Shown here: positions 48,869 through 61,208 of the stretch, piece after piece
Numbering within the stretch: the stretch's first letter is position 1
Layout: every line of letters starts with the position of its first letter
The notes under the pieces: model-generated
What the model was told of the DNA's origin: nothing
The model's input: only the letters and a program-made list of their open reading frames with translations
Database searches by the model: none
Translations under genes and position numbers: made by a program
Source of the DNA: Amylostereum areolatum
Taxonomy: Eukaryota; Basidiomycota; Agaricomycetes; Russulales; Stereaceae
Length of the DNA: 64,000 nucleotides
Direction: 5' to 3'
NCBI GenBank assembly: GCA_012932865.1
Contig: SAXG01000072.1
Span: 173,419-237,418 of the forward strand

Positions 48869-50982
48869 ATGGCTGACGAGTTTGCCGCAAATATCGAGAA
48901 GGAGAACCCGATGGGCGCCGACGCTTTGGAGCAAGAAAACGCGGCGCTGAGACGCATCGTCGATCAATTGCGTAGGGAGGTTGCAGAGCTGAAGGGTGGT
49001 AGTAAGGCAACGGTCAAAGGAAAGGTAGGAGTAGAACATAATTCTGAGACGTCTGCGCGAGACTAACGCATTCTGTTGCTGCGCGCAGGTCGACAAGGGC
49101 GTCCAAACCGCCCAGTCAACTACAATCAAAGTCGAGCGGCCAAAGGTCATCGACATCGATGCTCCCGGTGACGTGAGGCGTTATTCCTATGGCCGCTCTC
49201 TCGTGACACTGACATGATGGACGTTTTCCAGCAGAAGCACGTCCCGGAAGATCGCAAGTCGGCCGTGCGCAACATCAAGAAGCGGTCGGCCTCCCCTCTA
49301 GGTTCCTACATTGGTCCTGAATTCCTTGGGCGCCCTCCTGCCAAAGTAGAGAAGAAGGAAGAGGACGGGACGCTACCACCAATGAAAAGACTCCGGTCCT
49401 CGATGCGCCAATCTGTGGTACCGTTTCGCCCAATGAGCTTTCCGCATGAGTCCGTGGATTGTACTTTACCATGATGGGATTTGTGACTGACACTTCGCTA
49501 GCGATGACGATACGTCGGATACGATGATCGTGGACGACCGGAACGCCGGCCGTATGGATCATGATGACCCCGTTGTGGATAGAGGATTATCTCGACTTTC
49601 TACCCTGCCACGATCGCCCACACCTCCGGTTCCTCGGCGGCCAGCTTTCAAACTCCCCAAGGCGGAGCCTGAAGAACCTGAAATCACTCGACTGGGTTCA
49701 GGCCAGCCGCGCAAGGTGAGGTTTATCATCCTGCCACCACAACGATCGTCCTCGAGCTTACAGGTGCTTTTCTCGTTCATCAGACCCAGGACATCGTGAT
49801 CAAAGTCAAGAAAGACCTCGAATTCGATTCTGCAACCGTTCAAGGACGCGTCGATGCCGCCGGGGTGAAGCCGTACACTGTCGACCTCGATCCGGAAATC
49901 AAAGATGCCGTGGTCAGCAGGCAGTTCATAAGCAGCGTCTACGGGGGGTCCGCACAGATGACGTTCCCCCATTTCTCCGCGAAGAAATTCAAGGAGCACG
50001 GGCTGAAGGACTTCATGTTTCTCCGCCTGGAAGGCCACCCGAACGCTCCGCAGGAAGCAGGAATGCCCGGCGTCTGGTTTTTGGAGGAGCCTTACGAGGA
50101 GCTGAGAAGGTCGCGTGACGGTGTTGATGTCAAAAAAGAGGAAGAGGCGGGGGAGGAGGAAGACAGGCCTGAATTTGAACCGAAGGACGAGCCTGATGCG
50201 GACCGTGATGGCGGCGAAGACGAGAAAGCCAACGACGTGACGGACCCGGACTACCGCACGTTCGTTGGGCTTAGCCCGAACCAATGGCGGTATGTTGGGC
50301 AGTACAAGCTTATCGAGGCTGCGCCTCTTACACAGCAAGAGTGGATCTTGCAAGACTCTAGAGTAAGAAGACTCCTGTTTTCTGTATACCGCCGAGAATG
50401 ACGCTGACTTTCGACTGTAGGTTCGCAAAACTTGGGCGGGCGATCTCTACCGTTACGGGTGGGGCACAGGCGTCCGCTTCCGCGTCTTGTACAGGCGCGA
50501 GCACGGCGGAGAAGAACCATCCTTGGAAGAAGTGCGAGCTGCATGGAGCAACCCGAACGGGTACAAGGATGTCACTGACGTCGAGATACAGAACGATTTC
50601 GACCTGGGGAAACAGGCACGTCGTCCAGCTTTCTCCCGTACTTCTGTGGTCTCAATACGTCCGATCGCTCGTGTAGCAACTAGGCGTCTTTGTGATGCGT
50701 TGTGTTGGCTATGACGAGGCGTTTCAGCGATCGCTTATAGAGCGTTTCAACACGTGGACGCCGAGTGAAACAGGCAACAATAAGTCGAAAAAGAAGCGCG
50801 TGCAGAAACCGAAGAAAGCTTCCAGCGGCACGAAAGCTCGGGAGCCCACCACATCCAAAACCCGTACACCTATTGTCGTTGAAGACGACGACGGGGATGG
50901 GGACGTGGAAGAGATAGCTTACGTCCCCAAAGGCACAAGATCTCGCCCAGGGATCCGCACCAGGCCTCGTGCCGACGATTGA
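48869..50982 (+). CDS. DUF6697-like protein, copy 1
   Basis: Starts at 48869 (MADEFAANIEKENPMGADAL). A short leucine coiled coil (LEQENAALRRIVDQLRREVA) is followed by a basic and acidic linker (KKRSASPLGSYIGPEFLGRP) and a C-terminal globular part: FVGLSPNQWRYVGQYKLIEA, PLTQQEWILQDSRVRKTWAG, VLYRREHGGEE and FVMRCVGYDEAFQRSLIERF. The order matches what I remember of DUF6697 proteins, which are common in Agaricomycetes and have no known function. A Lys-rich tail with VEDDDGDGDVEEIAYVPKG ends the protein. About seven introns. The tandem neighbour at 51628 has the same domain order and intron sites. Confidence 0.75.
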
Positions 50983-51627
50983 AAAAGGTCGCTCCTTATG
51001 TATGTGAATGTCGGGGAAAGGGTGTGAGCTTCCGTTCGTTTCAAAACCACCTTGGGTGTTTATCGGACTTGTTCAGACGCAGGTTGGAACTTGGCAACTT
51101 CTAATGAACGTGTAAAAAGTTGGCTTGATTGTTGTCATTCCTGATTCCGATGATCTATCTACATATTGCGCGGGCGTGAGGCCTCTAACAATGCACTTTA
51201 AATAAACATCTACTGCTACTAGTACTAGTAGTGATACTCTTTCCATCGGAGAATCGGAACTGCATCATGATGTTCAACCGCCGGCGTAATTGTCCGCCGC
51301 ACTCCAGTCATTCAACGAAGTAGTTCGATTTTGTACATCCAACTCAGCTCAATCCCGTAGGGGGTCCATACCGTAATGTCAGAGGCAGAGCCGTCGAGGA
51401 TGGAGGTCGAGATCATCATGAGACTGGTGCGGTGTTGGGCGGTTGTGCACCGGCATTTGCCGGTTAACGTCAACTCGAACCTCTACACCATAAGTAGTGC
51501 TCCTATATTTCGTACGTCTTCCGCCGCTCGCAGAGCTCTTTCTTATCCTTTCCTCTGATTCTCCCAAATTTACCTCGTCGCGAGCTCCAACGCATCTCGC
51601 CGCCATCGCAGGTCTTGAGTCTTGTCC
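50983..51627. other. Intergenic region between the DUF6697-like genes
   Basis: About 640 bases, with a CTACTAGTAC-type short repeat near 51213-51235. No gene. The last part of it resembles the region before copy 1 (CATCGCAGGTCTTGAG... CTTGTCCATG context). Confidence 0.45.
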
Positions 51628-53712
51628 ATGACCAGTGACGGGTCGTCGAATGGAGTCAAGACCGAGAAAGAGCAACAGACGAGCGCCGATGCGCTGGCGA
51701 GAGAAAACGCAGCATTGAAGCAAACACTCGACCAGTTGCGTAGGGAGGTCTCAGAGCTGAAGGGAAACGGCAAGGCGGCGGTCAAAGAAAGGGTAAGGTC
51801 AGAACACAGTTCCGAATCGTCAGCGCAAGACTAATGAACCAGTACATCCTATGCTCAGGCAGACAAAGGCGTCCAGACTTCCCAGTTAACGGCGGCCAAA
51901 GTTGAACCAGCAGACATCATCGACATCGATGCACCTAGCGAAGTGAGAGGATATTACCTTTCCATTAATGAATGTCCCGTGGCACTGACCTAATGGACTT
52001 TCTTTGAACAGCAGAATCAGTCTGCGTCGACAGATCGCAAGTCGGTGGTGCGCATCATCAAGAAACGGTCGGCGTCTCCTCTAGGCTCGTACATCGGACC
52101 TGAATTCCTTGGGCGAATACCTGTCAAAGCAGAGAAAAAGGAGGAAGAAGCGACGCCGCCGCCAATGAAAAGACACAAGTCGTCGATGCACCAATCTGTC
52201 GTCCCATTCCGTCCCGTAAGCTTTCCGCCAAAGTATGGGCTACGCGATCGTAGACTGCAACACGACTGACCTTGTCATTTCTTCTAGTGGTGAAGACGTC
52301 CCGATCGTAGATGATTTCGGTGCTGGCGACGACGACCCAGACGATCCCATGCCAGATAGAGAACTGTCTCGCCTTTCCACCCCACCACCGTCACACGCAT
52401 CCTCTCGACGACCCACCTCCAATCCGGAACCCATTCATGTTAAGCCCGAGCCCGTCGACGAGCCCTTACCTCTGAGAGAGCCTTCCAAAGCAAGTCCGAC
52501 GCACCTTCCTCCGATGTTCACGGCGCTTGACTGGTGTTTCCTCCTCTGCAGAATATCGTGTTCAAAACCAAAGAGGACATGGTGTTCGACGCCGTAACCA
52601 TACAAAGCCGCTTCGACGCTGTCGGAGTCAAGCCTTTCGAGATCGATATCGAGACCGAGGTAAAGGAAGCCGCGGTGTCTAGGAAGTTCATAAGCAGCGT
52701 CTACGGCGGCTCTAGTCAAGGAACCTTCCCAACCATCGCGGAGGAGAGGGTGGCCAAGCATGGTATCCGAAGCCTCATGTTTGATAGCTTGGACCGTCAT
52801 CCTAACGCCCCTCGCGAGGCGGGCCTTCCAGGCGTGTGGTTCTTGCAAGAGCCACTGGGGAAAGGCAATAACAAGGACTCGGACGGTGCACCTAAAGACG
52901 AAGAGAACGAGGAAGAATTCCAGGCTGAGGACGGCGGCAATAATCACGACCAGAATCCCTCTTCTGTGACACCAGTCAAGGAACCAGAAGAACAGAAGGG
53001 CAGGCTGACTGGCCATGTTTCCTACACGTTCGTGGGTCTGAGTCCCAACCAGTGGAGGTATCTCGGCCAATACGAACTCGTGGAGGGAGAGCCCCTAACG
53101 CAGCAAGAGTGGATACTCCAAACTACTCGAGTAAGTCTGTTCATTTGTTTGCTGGATCTGTCGACCTGATTTCGAGCATAGGTGCGAAACGCGTGGGCGC
53201 ATGCTCTTCTGCGCTATGATTGGGGAAAGCGCATTCGGTTCTCCGTTATTTACAGACGGGAACACGGCACCGACCCGACCGAGGCTCAAGTACAACGAGC
53301 AGATGCTGATGAAAACGCCTATCAGGACGTCACCGCGGAGGAAATTAGGCAAGACTTTGACCTGGGAAAGCAGGTCGGTAGTCGCGAGCCCTTTCCTCTG
53401 TGTCAATTGTCCTCATCCGCCTCGCAGCAACTAGGCTTCTTCGTCATGCGGTGTGTTGGATACGACAAAGCGTTTGCACGCTCGATCGCCAATGCCTATG
53501 CGCATTGGGTGGACCCGTCGATCAAGAAGCCAAAGAAGGTGGAGGGCAAGAGGAAAGCGTCTGCTTCGAAGGGAAAAGAGGCTGCGACGGCTAAAAAGCG
53601 CGGCAGACCATCTGGTGGCGTCAAAGATGATCTTCGTGAAGGCGATGAAGCTGAAGAGCCGGTGTACGTTCCACGGCCCACCAAGTCTCGGTCGGGCAGG
53701 AAGGGAACGTAG
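51628..53712 (+). CDS. DUF6697-like protein, copy 2
   Basis: Starts at 51628 (MTSDGSSNGVKTEKEQQTSA), the ATG at the equivalent position to copy 1. Same layout: coiled coil (LARENAALKQTLDQLRREVS), KKRSASPLGSYIGPEFLGRI linker, then TFVGLSPNQWRYLGQYELVE, PLTQQEWILQTTRVRNAWAH, VIYRREHGTDPTE and FVMRCVGYDKAFARSI. It ends in a Lys-rich tail. Clear head-to-tail duplicate of the gene at 48869, with diverged linkers but strongly conserved C-terminal domain, so the domain is the selected part. Function unknown. Confidence 0.75.
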
Positions 53713-55672
53713 TATGAATACCCGTCCACTATGTAGGCGGTACTGTCGGACTACTCACTTACTTTTACTCGACGGAACCATTGAGCTGCACGCCGAAAAG
53801 CCTGCCTGGATAGGATTACCTTCTGTGTATCCATATCTTTCGATCTTTGTCAGATCGGTGCGATCGCGAGTAATACATACTGTAAGTACATACCGAAGAG
53901 GGTGCCGTATGGATGCCACAGCGGCACAGCCTGCCACGGCCCACTTGAACAACTTGTTACCGGACTTTGCCGAGACGTAGTCTTCGGTTACTTGTTAGTA
54001 GCTCTGTCCCGCCATTACTAGACTGTCCGGTGTCCTAGTCTCCTAAAGCAGACGTCGATGGAGTCAACCCTCGTACCTCGGGATCCTCTCATCAGACGTC
54101 TGCTTTTGTTGACGCGTCGCTGTCGAGAGTTCGGTCAGCCGAACTTTGCCGAACTTCTCACGAAACGTCGAAGCTTATCCAAACGATAAGTCCAACGATA
54201 AAATGTGATAAATAAATATCTACAGTACAGATGGTGTGTCTACAGTCTGTACAACAAACTGAGGTGTCCGTCGAGTAGCTGAAGGGTGCACTACGACCGA
54301 TGCCGCTCAGGCTAAATTAGTAGAGGCTGTGACCTTGAATCCCGAAGCTTGAAGGCCGGATATTTGCAGGGAAATTGAACGGTGGGGACTTCATTCAACT
54401 CGGCGATTAAAAAGCTGGGACGAGGAGGGAGCGATGTGGCAAGAGGAACAAAAATTTACGCACGTTCGGGCGAACGGTCTGTCGAGAGAATCGGGGATGA
54501 GTTCGCCTGGTAGAGCGCGAGGTGGTCCTTCTCGACGCCGGGCTCGAGGGAGGCGGACAGGGTTTGAGGTTGATGGCCGAGGAAAACGTACGCGTAGCAG
54601 TAGCATGCGTGCATGAATATAGTAAGGATAGGATAAACAAGTGCCAGAGGGGATAATGCCAATGTTATGTGTAACAGTGTTTAGAAGATGAGGAACGGCG
54701 GCGAGGGATACAGAAAACTTACCAACGTCGTCCTGATTCTACCGACGAAAATCCTAGGATCCTGGCCCGGGAGTAGCTATGCACACCCTCGTTGGATCCA
54801 AACGGCGCTGTAGATGTTGATGCAGAGGAACGAGGAGAGGTTATAGATTATGTTTGCACGACTCCATTCTGTTGGCGGGCAGGAGCTCGGGCGGTGTTCG
54901 AAAAGAGGTGTCACATGATATGCCGACCACCGGCTGACCGAACTCTCGACAAGGCTATCGCGAGTAAAAGTAGACTACGGTGTCCCACCTTTCGCTCGGT
55001 CGCCCTCGCTCGGTGTATCCTCTTCCCCGGATCCTTAAAGATTCTGAATCCCACGAAGCTTTTCACCAGTCTCGCCCGCAGACTAACGAGGGCGTACCAT
55101 CCGATCTGAGGTCCTCGGTACGTAAGTACTATCATCCATCCCGGGCACCGCTTCATGCTCATCGCTTTATTGGCATTCATGTCTCCCTCCCCTTCAATAC
55201 AACATCTGTGGGTCTTCTTGAATTTTGCCACCATCCGGCGCGAGGAACTACCGGTCTTGGTTTTATCATCGACTGGCGCTCTCGGCACTCGCGAGGATCA
55301 CAACGTCGACGTCCGGTTTACCCAGAGGCCCCTTGCGTCTTGTTCACGGTCCTCGCCCCGGTCCTCTTGGCCTTTTTCTGGAGATGCAGAAGACTGCGAG
55401 GCTCTGTTTTTTACCTGCTTCCGAGTGTGCACACCGATGACTCGCCCGGGCTATGACCGTATGACGGAACTGCAAGGCTGCGTCGGCCAGTGCAGTGATG
55501 GGCGTCTCAGGCCAGGTCCAATCTTCCGGGCTACTTTGTGCAATGATGCGATGTCCTCGAGCTAAATCTGTGACACCATTGGTTGCGCCCTCTCCGCCCA
55601 TATATAAAGGGCTGTTTGCGCCGGAACGGACTCGAATCATTCATCTCCCCCCCCCTCGCCCGCCGTGCAGCC
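53713..55672. other. Long intergenic region
   Basis: Almost 2 kb without a convincing gene. The ORFs on both strands are short and lack domains or consistent splice signals. Its right end holds the epoxide hydrolase promoter. Confidence 0.45.
55578..55610 (+). promoter_or_regulatory. CCAAT-type and TATA elements of epoxide hydrolase 2
   Basis: ATTGG (inverted CCAAT) at 55578-55582 and TATATAAAGG at 55601-55610, 72 bases before the ATG. Spacing and order are those of a normal RNA polymerase II core promoter. Confidence 0.6.
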
Positions 55673-57352
55673 ATGTTGCGTGTCTTTCTCAATTCCTTGC
55701 TCGTCAGCATCGGCCTTTCGCCCGCCGAATTCAACCCTCGTGATTATGCGATGATCAACGCGACGTGCGCCGCCGTCAATCGCGCGGACGGACTGGAGCG
55801 GGAGGTCGCGCTGCAATTCCGTGAGGGTGCTCGGTTGGGCGAAGCTCGTTCGTGCGTTCTCACTCGATTGTTTTGCAGAGTACATCGATATCAACCCCAC
55901 GGCGGAGAAGACGCTGCTCATGGTCCACGGCTGGCCCAGCTTGTGGAGCAGTTGGAAATACCAGATAGAGGAGTTCCAAGTGCGTGGCTTTGCTTCCACC
56001 ACGTTCCGCGCGTCATAGCTCACCTCGTGTCGCTTTAGACGGAGTACCGTCTGATCATCCCGGATCTACGTGGGTACGGGGCGTCGGCGTACCCAGGCGA
56101 TATCAAAACGTCCGGCACGCTCCCTGATCTGGTCAGCGACATGGCGTGCATCTTGGAGCACGCAAAGGTTGAGAAGGCAGTCTGCGTGGGGTGCGTTCCG
56201 TGCCTTTTCTTTTCTTCGCATTGTTGGTTGACGTGCGATTTCAAGGCACGATTGGGGCACCCAAGTCTGCTACGAGACGGCGCGCACGAGGACGGACCTC
56301 ATCACTGCCGTCGTCGGCCTCGTCATTCCCGTACGATTCCTCTTACCGCTTCTCGCGCAGTTCAGATGACGAAGTGGTGGCATACAGTACCTGCCGTACG
56401 TCGGCGAATTCGCCCCGGTTTCGGCTCTCGCGGGCTTGCTGCCCCACCTGGGCTACCAAGTGTACTTCAACGATCACACCGAAACTGCAATCGAGGAGCT
56501 TTCCAAGGACGTGCGACGGTCGCTCCGCGCCACACTCAGGACTGTCGCCAGTCCGCCACCGGAGTCCTTCCTGTTGAGCACGACATCCTATCTGGATGCG
56601 TGGTCAAATATCACCGAGGTGTGTTCCATGATCCCCTACGCGGACGGTAGAGCTCACCTTTTCACGAAGATCCCCGCTATTCCATTCTTCTCGACCGACG
56701 AGGAAGACTATTGGGTCGAGCAGTATTCCATCCAAGGATTCAACAACAGTATGTTATGGTTGCGCCTTCTGTAATCAACCTCGGACGCTGATTGACACCG
56801 CCGCTTCTGTAGACGTCTACTGGTACCAGGATCCCGTGAGCTCCCTTACGATATCTTTTTCGTCTGCATCGCGCTGAACGTGGTCGTAGAACCGCCTCGC
56901 TTCCTGGAAGGCGGCCCAAAAACAAACAGAGCAGGTCATCGAGCAGCCGGTTCTGAGCATTCTCCCCACATCGGTGAGGGCATGTTTTGGTCTTTAACGC
57001 TCGGGCTTGGAGTACTGAGGATGTATACCTGTAGGATCCCGTTGCAGATTGGGTGAAAGCCGCCGAGCTCCTCGGATCCGGGAAGGTTCTTCGCAACTGC
57101 ACCCAGAAGGTACGTTTATCCATCGTTCTTCCCTTCTCATTCCAAGCTGACAAAATGTACTCCCAGACGTTGCACGGCGCGCACTGGGTCCACCTAGAGT
57201 TCCCCGACGAAGTCAACCCGATGATCCGAGACTTCCTCGACGGTTTGCCCACCAACGACCGGAACGAGAGCGCTACAGCACCTGTCTACGACTCTGATTC
57301 TTTCAACAATAACGTTCTCGACTTTAACGACCAGGAGGTATTCCACGTCTGA
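55673..57352 (+). CDS. Secreted epoxide hydrolase (alpha/beta hydrolase fold), copy 2
   Basis: Ten exons: 55673-55820, 55879-55979, 56039-56190, 56246-56330, 56388-56618, 56670-56748, 56813-56835, 56890-56973, 57035-57109 and 57167-57352, giving about 387 residues. Signal peptide at the N-terminus (MLRVFLNSLLVSIGLSPAEF), HGWP at residues 66-69, nucleophile Asp136 in GHDWG, acid Asp302 in DPVADW and His332 in HGAHW. Exons 2-9 have exactly the lengths of the first copy (101, 152, 85, 231, 79, 23, 84, 75 nt). It differs in a C-terminal extension of about 20 residues rich in Asn and Asp. Likely secreted; substrate unknown. Confidence 0.88.
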
Positions 57353-57862
57353 TATGTTTCGTTACGCCTCCCTGTATCTTTTTTATAATGTAACTTGATG
57401 GTAATGGATACCGTTGTACCATGAAATGTAGAAGCGAGTAGCTGAGGTGAATCGCACCAGCGGGCAAGGAAGCCCTGATGTAGGCGGCCCGTAGGCCCTC
57501 CAGACAATGGCCGAAGGGAACAATGAGAGCCTGCGGACCGTCACGTGATCCGCGCGTTCCAACAAATCGCCCGAAATCTCGAATTTCCTTCTTGAACCCC
57601 ACCACCCACATCTCCTTCACCATGCCCCTCCTCACATCCTCTTTCGTGCCCCCGATGGCCCTCGCCCTCGTCCGCGACTTCCTCAGAGACATCCTCGACG
57701 CACACCAGCCGGAGCGGCAGCGCGCGGTCGCTCTCGTCGACCCCGACTTCGCCAGAACGCGGCACGCGACCGGACGCGAAAAGTGTGGCCGGGCCATCCC
57801 AAGATCTCAGCACGGACGAGACGAAAACAAAAAAGCCCTGCACATTGAAAATACCGACCGTG
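57353..57862. other. Intergenic region
   Basis: About 510 bases. An ORF starting at 57622 (MPLLTSSFVPPMALALVRDF) lies here but has no acceptable splice joint to the next gene, so I treat it as part of the upstream region. Confidence 0.4.
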
Positions 57863-59014
57863 ATGCTTCAAACCCCTGTTATCTCGGACGACATGGCCGC
57901 GAGCCTCGCCGTCAGCCTGCTTGGACATGTTCTCTTCTTGAAGAGCCAAGTGCCGTTGTGAGTTGGTCTTATCCTATCCATTCTCTTACGAAATGCTCAA
58001 TGTTGGATCGCGAATAGCCCTGTAGCCCAACTGATGCGGCTGCCTCCTTCCTCCAACGCCCGCGCCGCGAAGAAACGCGCCGAGCTCGTCAACGCGTTCG
58101 ACGAGCTCTCGTCGCACCTCCACACGACGTTCACCGCGCTTTCCACGGCCTTTGCGAAGAACAAGACGCGCTATCCCCTGGTTCATTCTGGGGCTGCGCC
58201 GGAGGTGGCACCTACGATGTCAGCCCATCTGGTGTTTTTGGTGGGCCCAACGGTGGGCGCACCCAAGGCGCGAGTCGTGCTTTCTGTCGATGGGTTGGAG
58301 GTAAAAGCGTGGGGAGAGAGAGAGCGCGAAGACGCGATCGCTGAGCGGGAGCAGGAGGACGGAGAGAGCGAGGAGGACGCCGAAGACAGCGAAGACGGCT
58401 CGGAGGAGGAAGCCGACTTGGAAAGCGATTGCCAGGAATCTGACTCCGGGTCTCGAGCATCCTCTCCCCCGCTCTCGGACCCGTCTCTCTCCCGTTCTTC
58501 CTCCCCCCGGTCGAGCTCTCCTCCCTCCCCGCCCCTACGCGTATCCCTATCCCCCAAGACTCTGCCCGCCAACCGTGCCACACAACCTCACCTCACCTCG
58601 CCCCCTCAAGTCTCCCGAGCAGAACAACAACAAGCCCTCCGCGCCGCCGAGCGCCTCCTCTCCCGAACCCTCGCAAACGCCTACGCGGAGGGCGGCGGCA
58701 TGGCCGTCGAGATGGCGCCGAGCCACACCCACATCCTGCTCCACGCGCCCCGCCGCTTCGTCCACCCCGCCTGGAACCCCCGCCAAAACGCCACGTCCTC
58801 GCTCGACAACATGCTCTCCGACTTTTTCGTCGAGTCCGGGTTGCGTCCCGGCGCCGTTCGCGCGCGCAAGACGGGCGTCAAGACGGAGGGCGTGTACGTC
58901 GGCTGTGGTGCCGGTCGACACGCCGGGGACGAGCAGGTGGCGCAGGAGGACGAGGAGGACGAGATGATTTGGTGGATGTGGGATGGGAAGCTCACGGGCT
59001 TCGCGGAATGGTAA
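57863..59014 (+). CDS. Possible p31comet-like (MAD2L1BP-type) protein
   Basis: Two exons, 57863-57957 and 58018-59014, about 363 residues. The N-terminus LAVSLLGHVLFLKSQVPFPV followed by AQLMR, then a helix with NAFDELSSHLHTTFTAL and strands MSAHLVFLVGPT and RVVLSVDGLEV, follows the pattern I remember for p31comet, the HORMA-fold partner of Mad2 that silences the spindle checkpoint. A Glu/Ser-rich disordered insertion of about 100 residues (58340-58620) separates this from a second conserved part (ERLLSRTLANAYAEGGGMAV, HILLHAPRRFVHPAWNPRQN) that ends MIWWMWDGKLTGFAEW. The family assignment is from remembered pattern, not a search. Otherwise it is a conserved basidiomycete protein of unknown role. 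Confidence 0.6.
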
Positions 59015-59530
59015 GGACGGGGACTGGGGCGCTTTGGACCAATGGACCTTCTCGTGTCATCTCGCATCGCGCATCGTATCGGATTCACGCCGTGCCCCAT
59101 TTTTGTTGTTTGTTGTCACACCATCACCACCACTACCCCCCACTTGTCGCTGCATATCACGCATTCCATATTCTCACATCTGCATGTACGGCACAGACCA
59201 TCGCTATCGTATCGCAAATCAAACTGTATTCCTAGTAGTGTTTTACGACTGAAAAGGTTCACCACCGATCGACGGAAGGTCCATTAAATAGGAAGCTTGC
59301 GTGTGCGGTACGAGATACCGGTCGTCAACGCGTCAACCAGCTTCAGAAGACTTCGGAGGGGCGTGATTATTGTGTGGGCAAAAGAGGGAAACCCTAGTGG
59401 CCACACGTTATGGCAAGAACATTGAGAACGAGTTACATTGTGCGATAGGAAACATAAAAACTTGCAAACATGCGAGATAGAAAGCAATCGAGAGCGAGGG
59501 AGTTACAGGAAAGGCATGAAAGGTCAGCAC
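59015..59530. other. Intergenic region with duplicated flank
   Basis: From about 59230 to 59530 the sequence is the reverse complement of 29949-30280, the 3' flank of the intact orphan gene. The rest holds no gene. Confidence 0.6.
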
Positions 59531-59903
59531 TCAGTCTGGGGTATGGAACACGTTCTAGTGAAAAAAGCGAAGGTTAGCGAACTGCCGTCAAGGTTCAACG
59601 TTCAGGGATGTGAGTGCAAGAGCACGTACCAAATTGTTGTCAAAATCCCACCACCATTTGATCTCGGTCGTGTGGCCATCTTCATTCATGGCCTCATTGA
59701 TGATCGCGACGACATCCTCGAATGTACGCCCTTTCAATTGCATCCATCTATGACGCTCATGCATGTTATAGTTCGACCAGAGCGCAAGGATACCGTCCCA
59801 CTCGAATGTAAACGGTGACCCGAAATCCAGCCTGATGCTCCCACAGGCATGCCCGAGGTGGCGAGCGACGAGCGAACGAGCGATTATTCTCTCCCTCCAC
59901 GTA

Positions 59904-61179
59904 CACTAGGAGGGTACCGTGAGCTGATTTTCACCACTCTTTACCACCTCTTTGGGCGGTGAATTCCACCGCTCGAAGTACTCGTTTTCAGTACCATGGA
60001 ATGAATTTCAGTCCTGCACGGGGTGATTTTCGTGATGTGAAAATCACCGGAAAAAAGTACCATTTCACCGCTTTTTTGTCACGAATTCTCACTTTCTCGT
60101 AACGCCGACGCGTGAATATCAGCATGAAAAACAGTGAAAAGCAACACCCCATGGTGATATACAGCAGCTTTCATCCTCAAAAACCCTTGGCAGGATCCAG
60201 CACTTTACGCGTTCATAAACAGACACATGGCATTATGAGCTCATAATCACACTACAATATACACTATATACAAATCTATGCACACCGCTGGCGGTACCAA
60301 CGAGACCCTCTCGCGTAACCACGTCTCCTCTTCGTGACGTCCACCCGCACGCCCCGGGCCCAAATGCGAATGGCTGGAATGGCTGTCGGAGTGTAAGCAG
60401 CAGCATCGAAGCGATGCGCGCGTGGGGCGTGGCCTGTCCAAACATTTAATATCGCTCCGTGGCAAGGGAGAGAAGGCGGAATACTCACCCCCATCTGATA
60501 CCCTAGCATCCCCCGTTTGGTGTCCATCAATGACAGTCCCCGGCCATGCTCTATGTAAACAAAAGTCAGCAGCCGAAGAGACTGTCGCCATCACCGAAGA
60601 GAAATGAGACGGTGCGAGAGCACCGGCAACGGCGGTGAAGAGCCGCTGTCACCGATGCACAATGCATAAGAGGCCATATGGCCTGGGTTTGTGATGTTGA
60701 GTGAAACCGTGAACGAGCCGCTTCATGCTACAAAGGCATGCGCGGGACGAGCCGGAGGAGGATAGAAGGAAAAAAATAGATCAATACGAAGACGTACCGT
60801 TGCAAAGAGTTGCCCAGACTTAGGGTACACTTTATGTGTCCTTACTAGAACATGGAAGGGGGAGGGTGGAGAGGGAGAGTGGCACGACGACTGAACCCGT
60901 CGCCGAGTCGTTGCGGAAGAAGCTGAAGCGCTGAAGTCGAACCATGCGCGTGAGCTGGCGACATCACGGATACGTGACTGACCATCACTGGTCGTGACGA
61001 TTGTTACGAGTCCGTTGACCAAGGAACCGCTGATGGAAATCACCATGTAAAGCGGTTATCACGCTTGTCTGAAAAACAGCTCCAAATCACCACCCTGTCG
61101 AAATCACCCCAAAAATCACCTTAATTCGGAATTCACCACATCAACGGTGGGAACAGTCGGAACATGTCCTTATATAGTG
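59904..61179. mobile_element. Non-autonomous CACTA transposon, copy A
   Basis: 1276 bases. It starts CACTAGGAGGGTACCGTG and ends CATGTCCTTATATAGTG, so the termini are short inverted CACTA ends with imperfect continuation. The 3-bp target site GTA is duplicated at 59901-59903 and 61180-61182. Short subterminal motifs AAATCACC/GGTGATTT recur near both ends (60020-60070; 61085-61140), as in CACTA elements. No transposase ORF; ORFs inside are short and without domains. Removing the element and one GTA restores the gene sequence seen in the intact copies. Confidence 0.85.
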
Positions 61180-61208
61180 GTAATGTCTTCGTCTTTGAGC
61201 TCAGCGAA

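Noticed and set aside
57622..57862. ORF MPLLTSSFVPPMALALVRDF upstream of the p31comet-like gene
   Set aside because: No acceptor allows it to join the next exon in frame; the ATG at 57863 gives a clean two-exon model.
59438..59818. Plus-strand ORF of 126 residues, also seen opposite copy 1 at 29661-30038
   Set aside because: Conserved only because the sense-strand gene is conserved. In the third, more diverged copy the antisense frame is broken while the sense frame and splice sites are kept.
60233..61046. Small ORFs inside the CACTA elements
   Set aside because: Short, not shared in the same frame between the two copies, and without transposase motifs.
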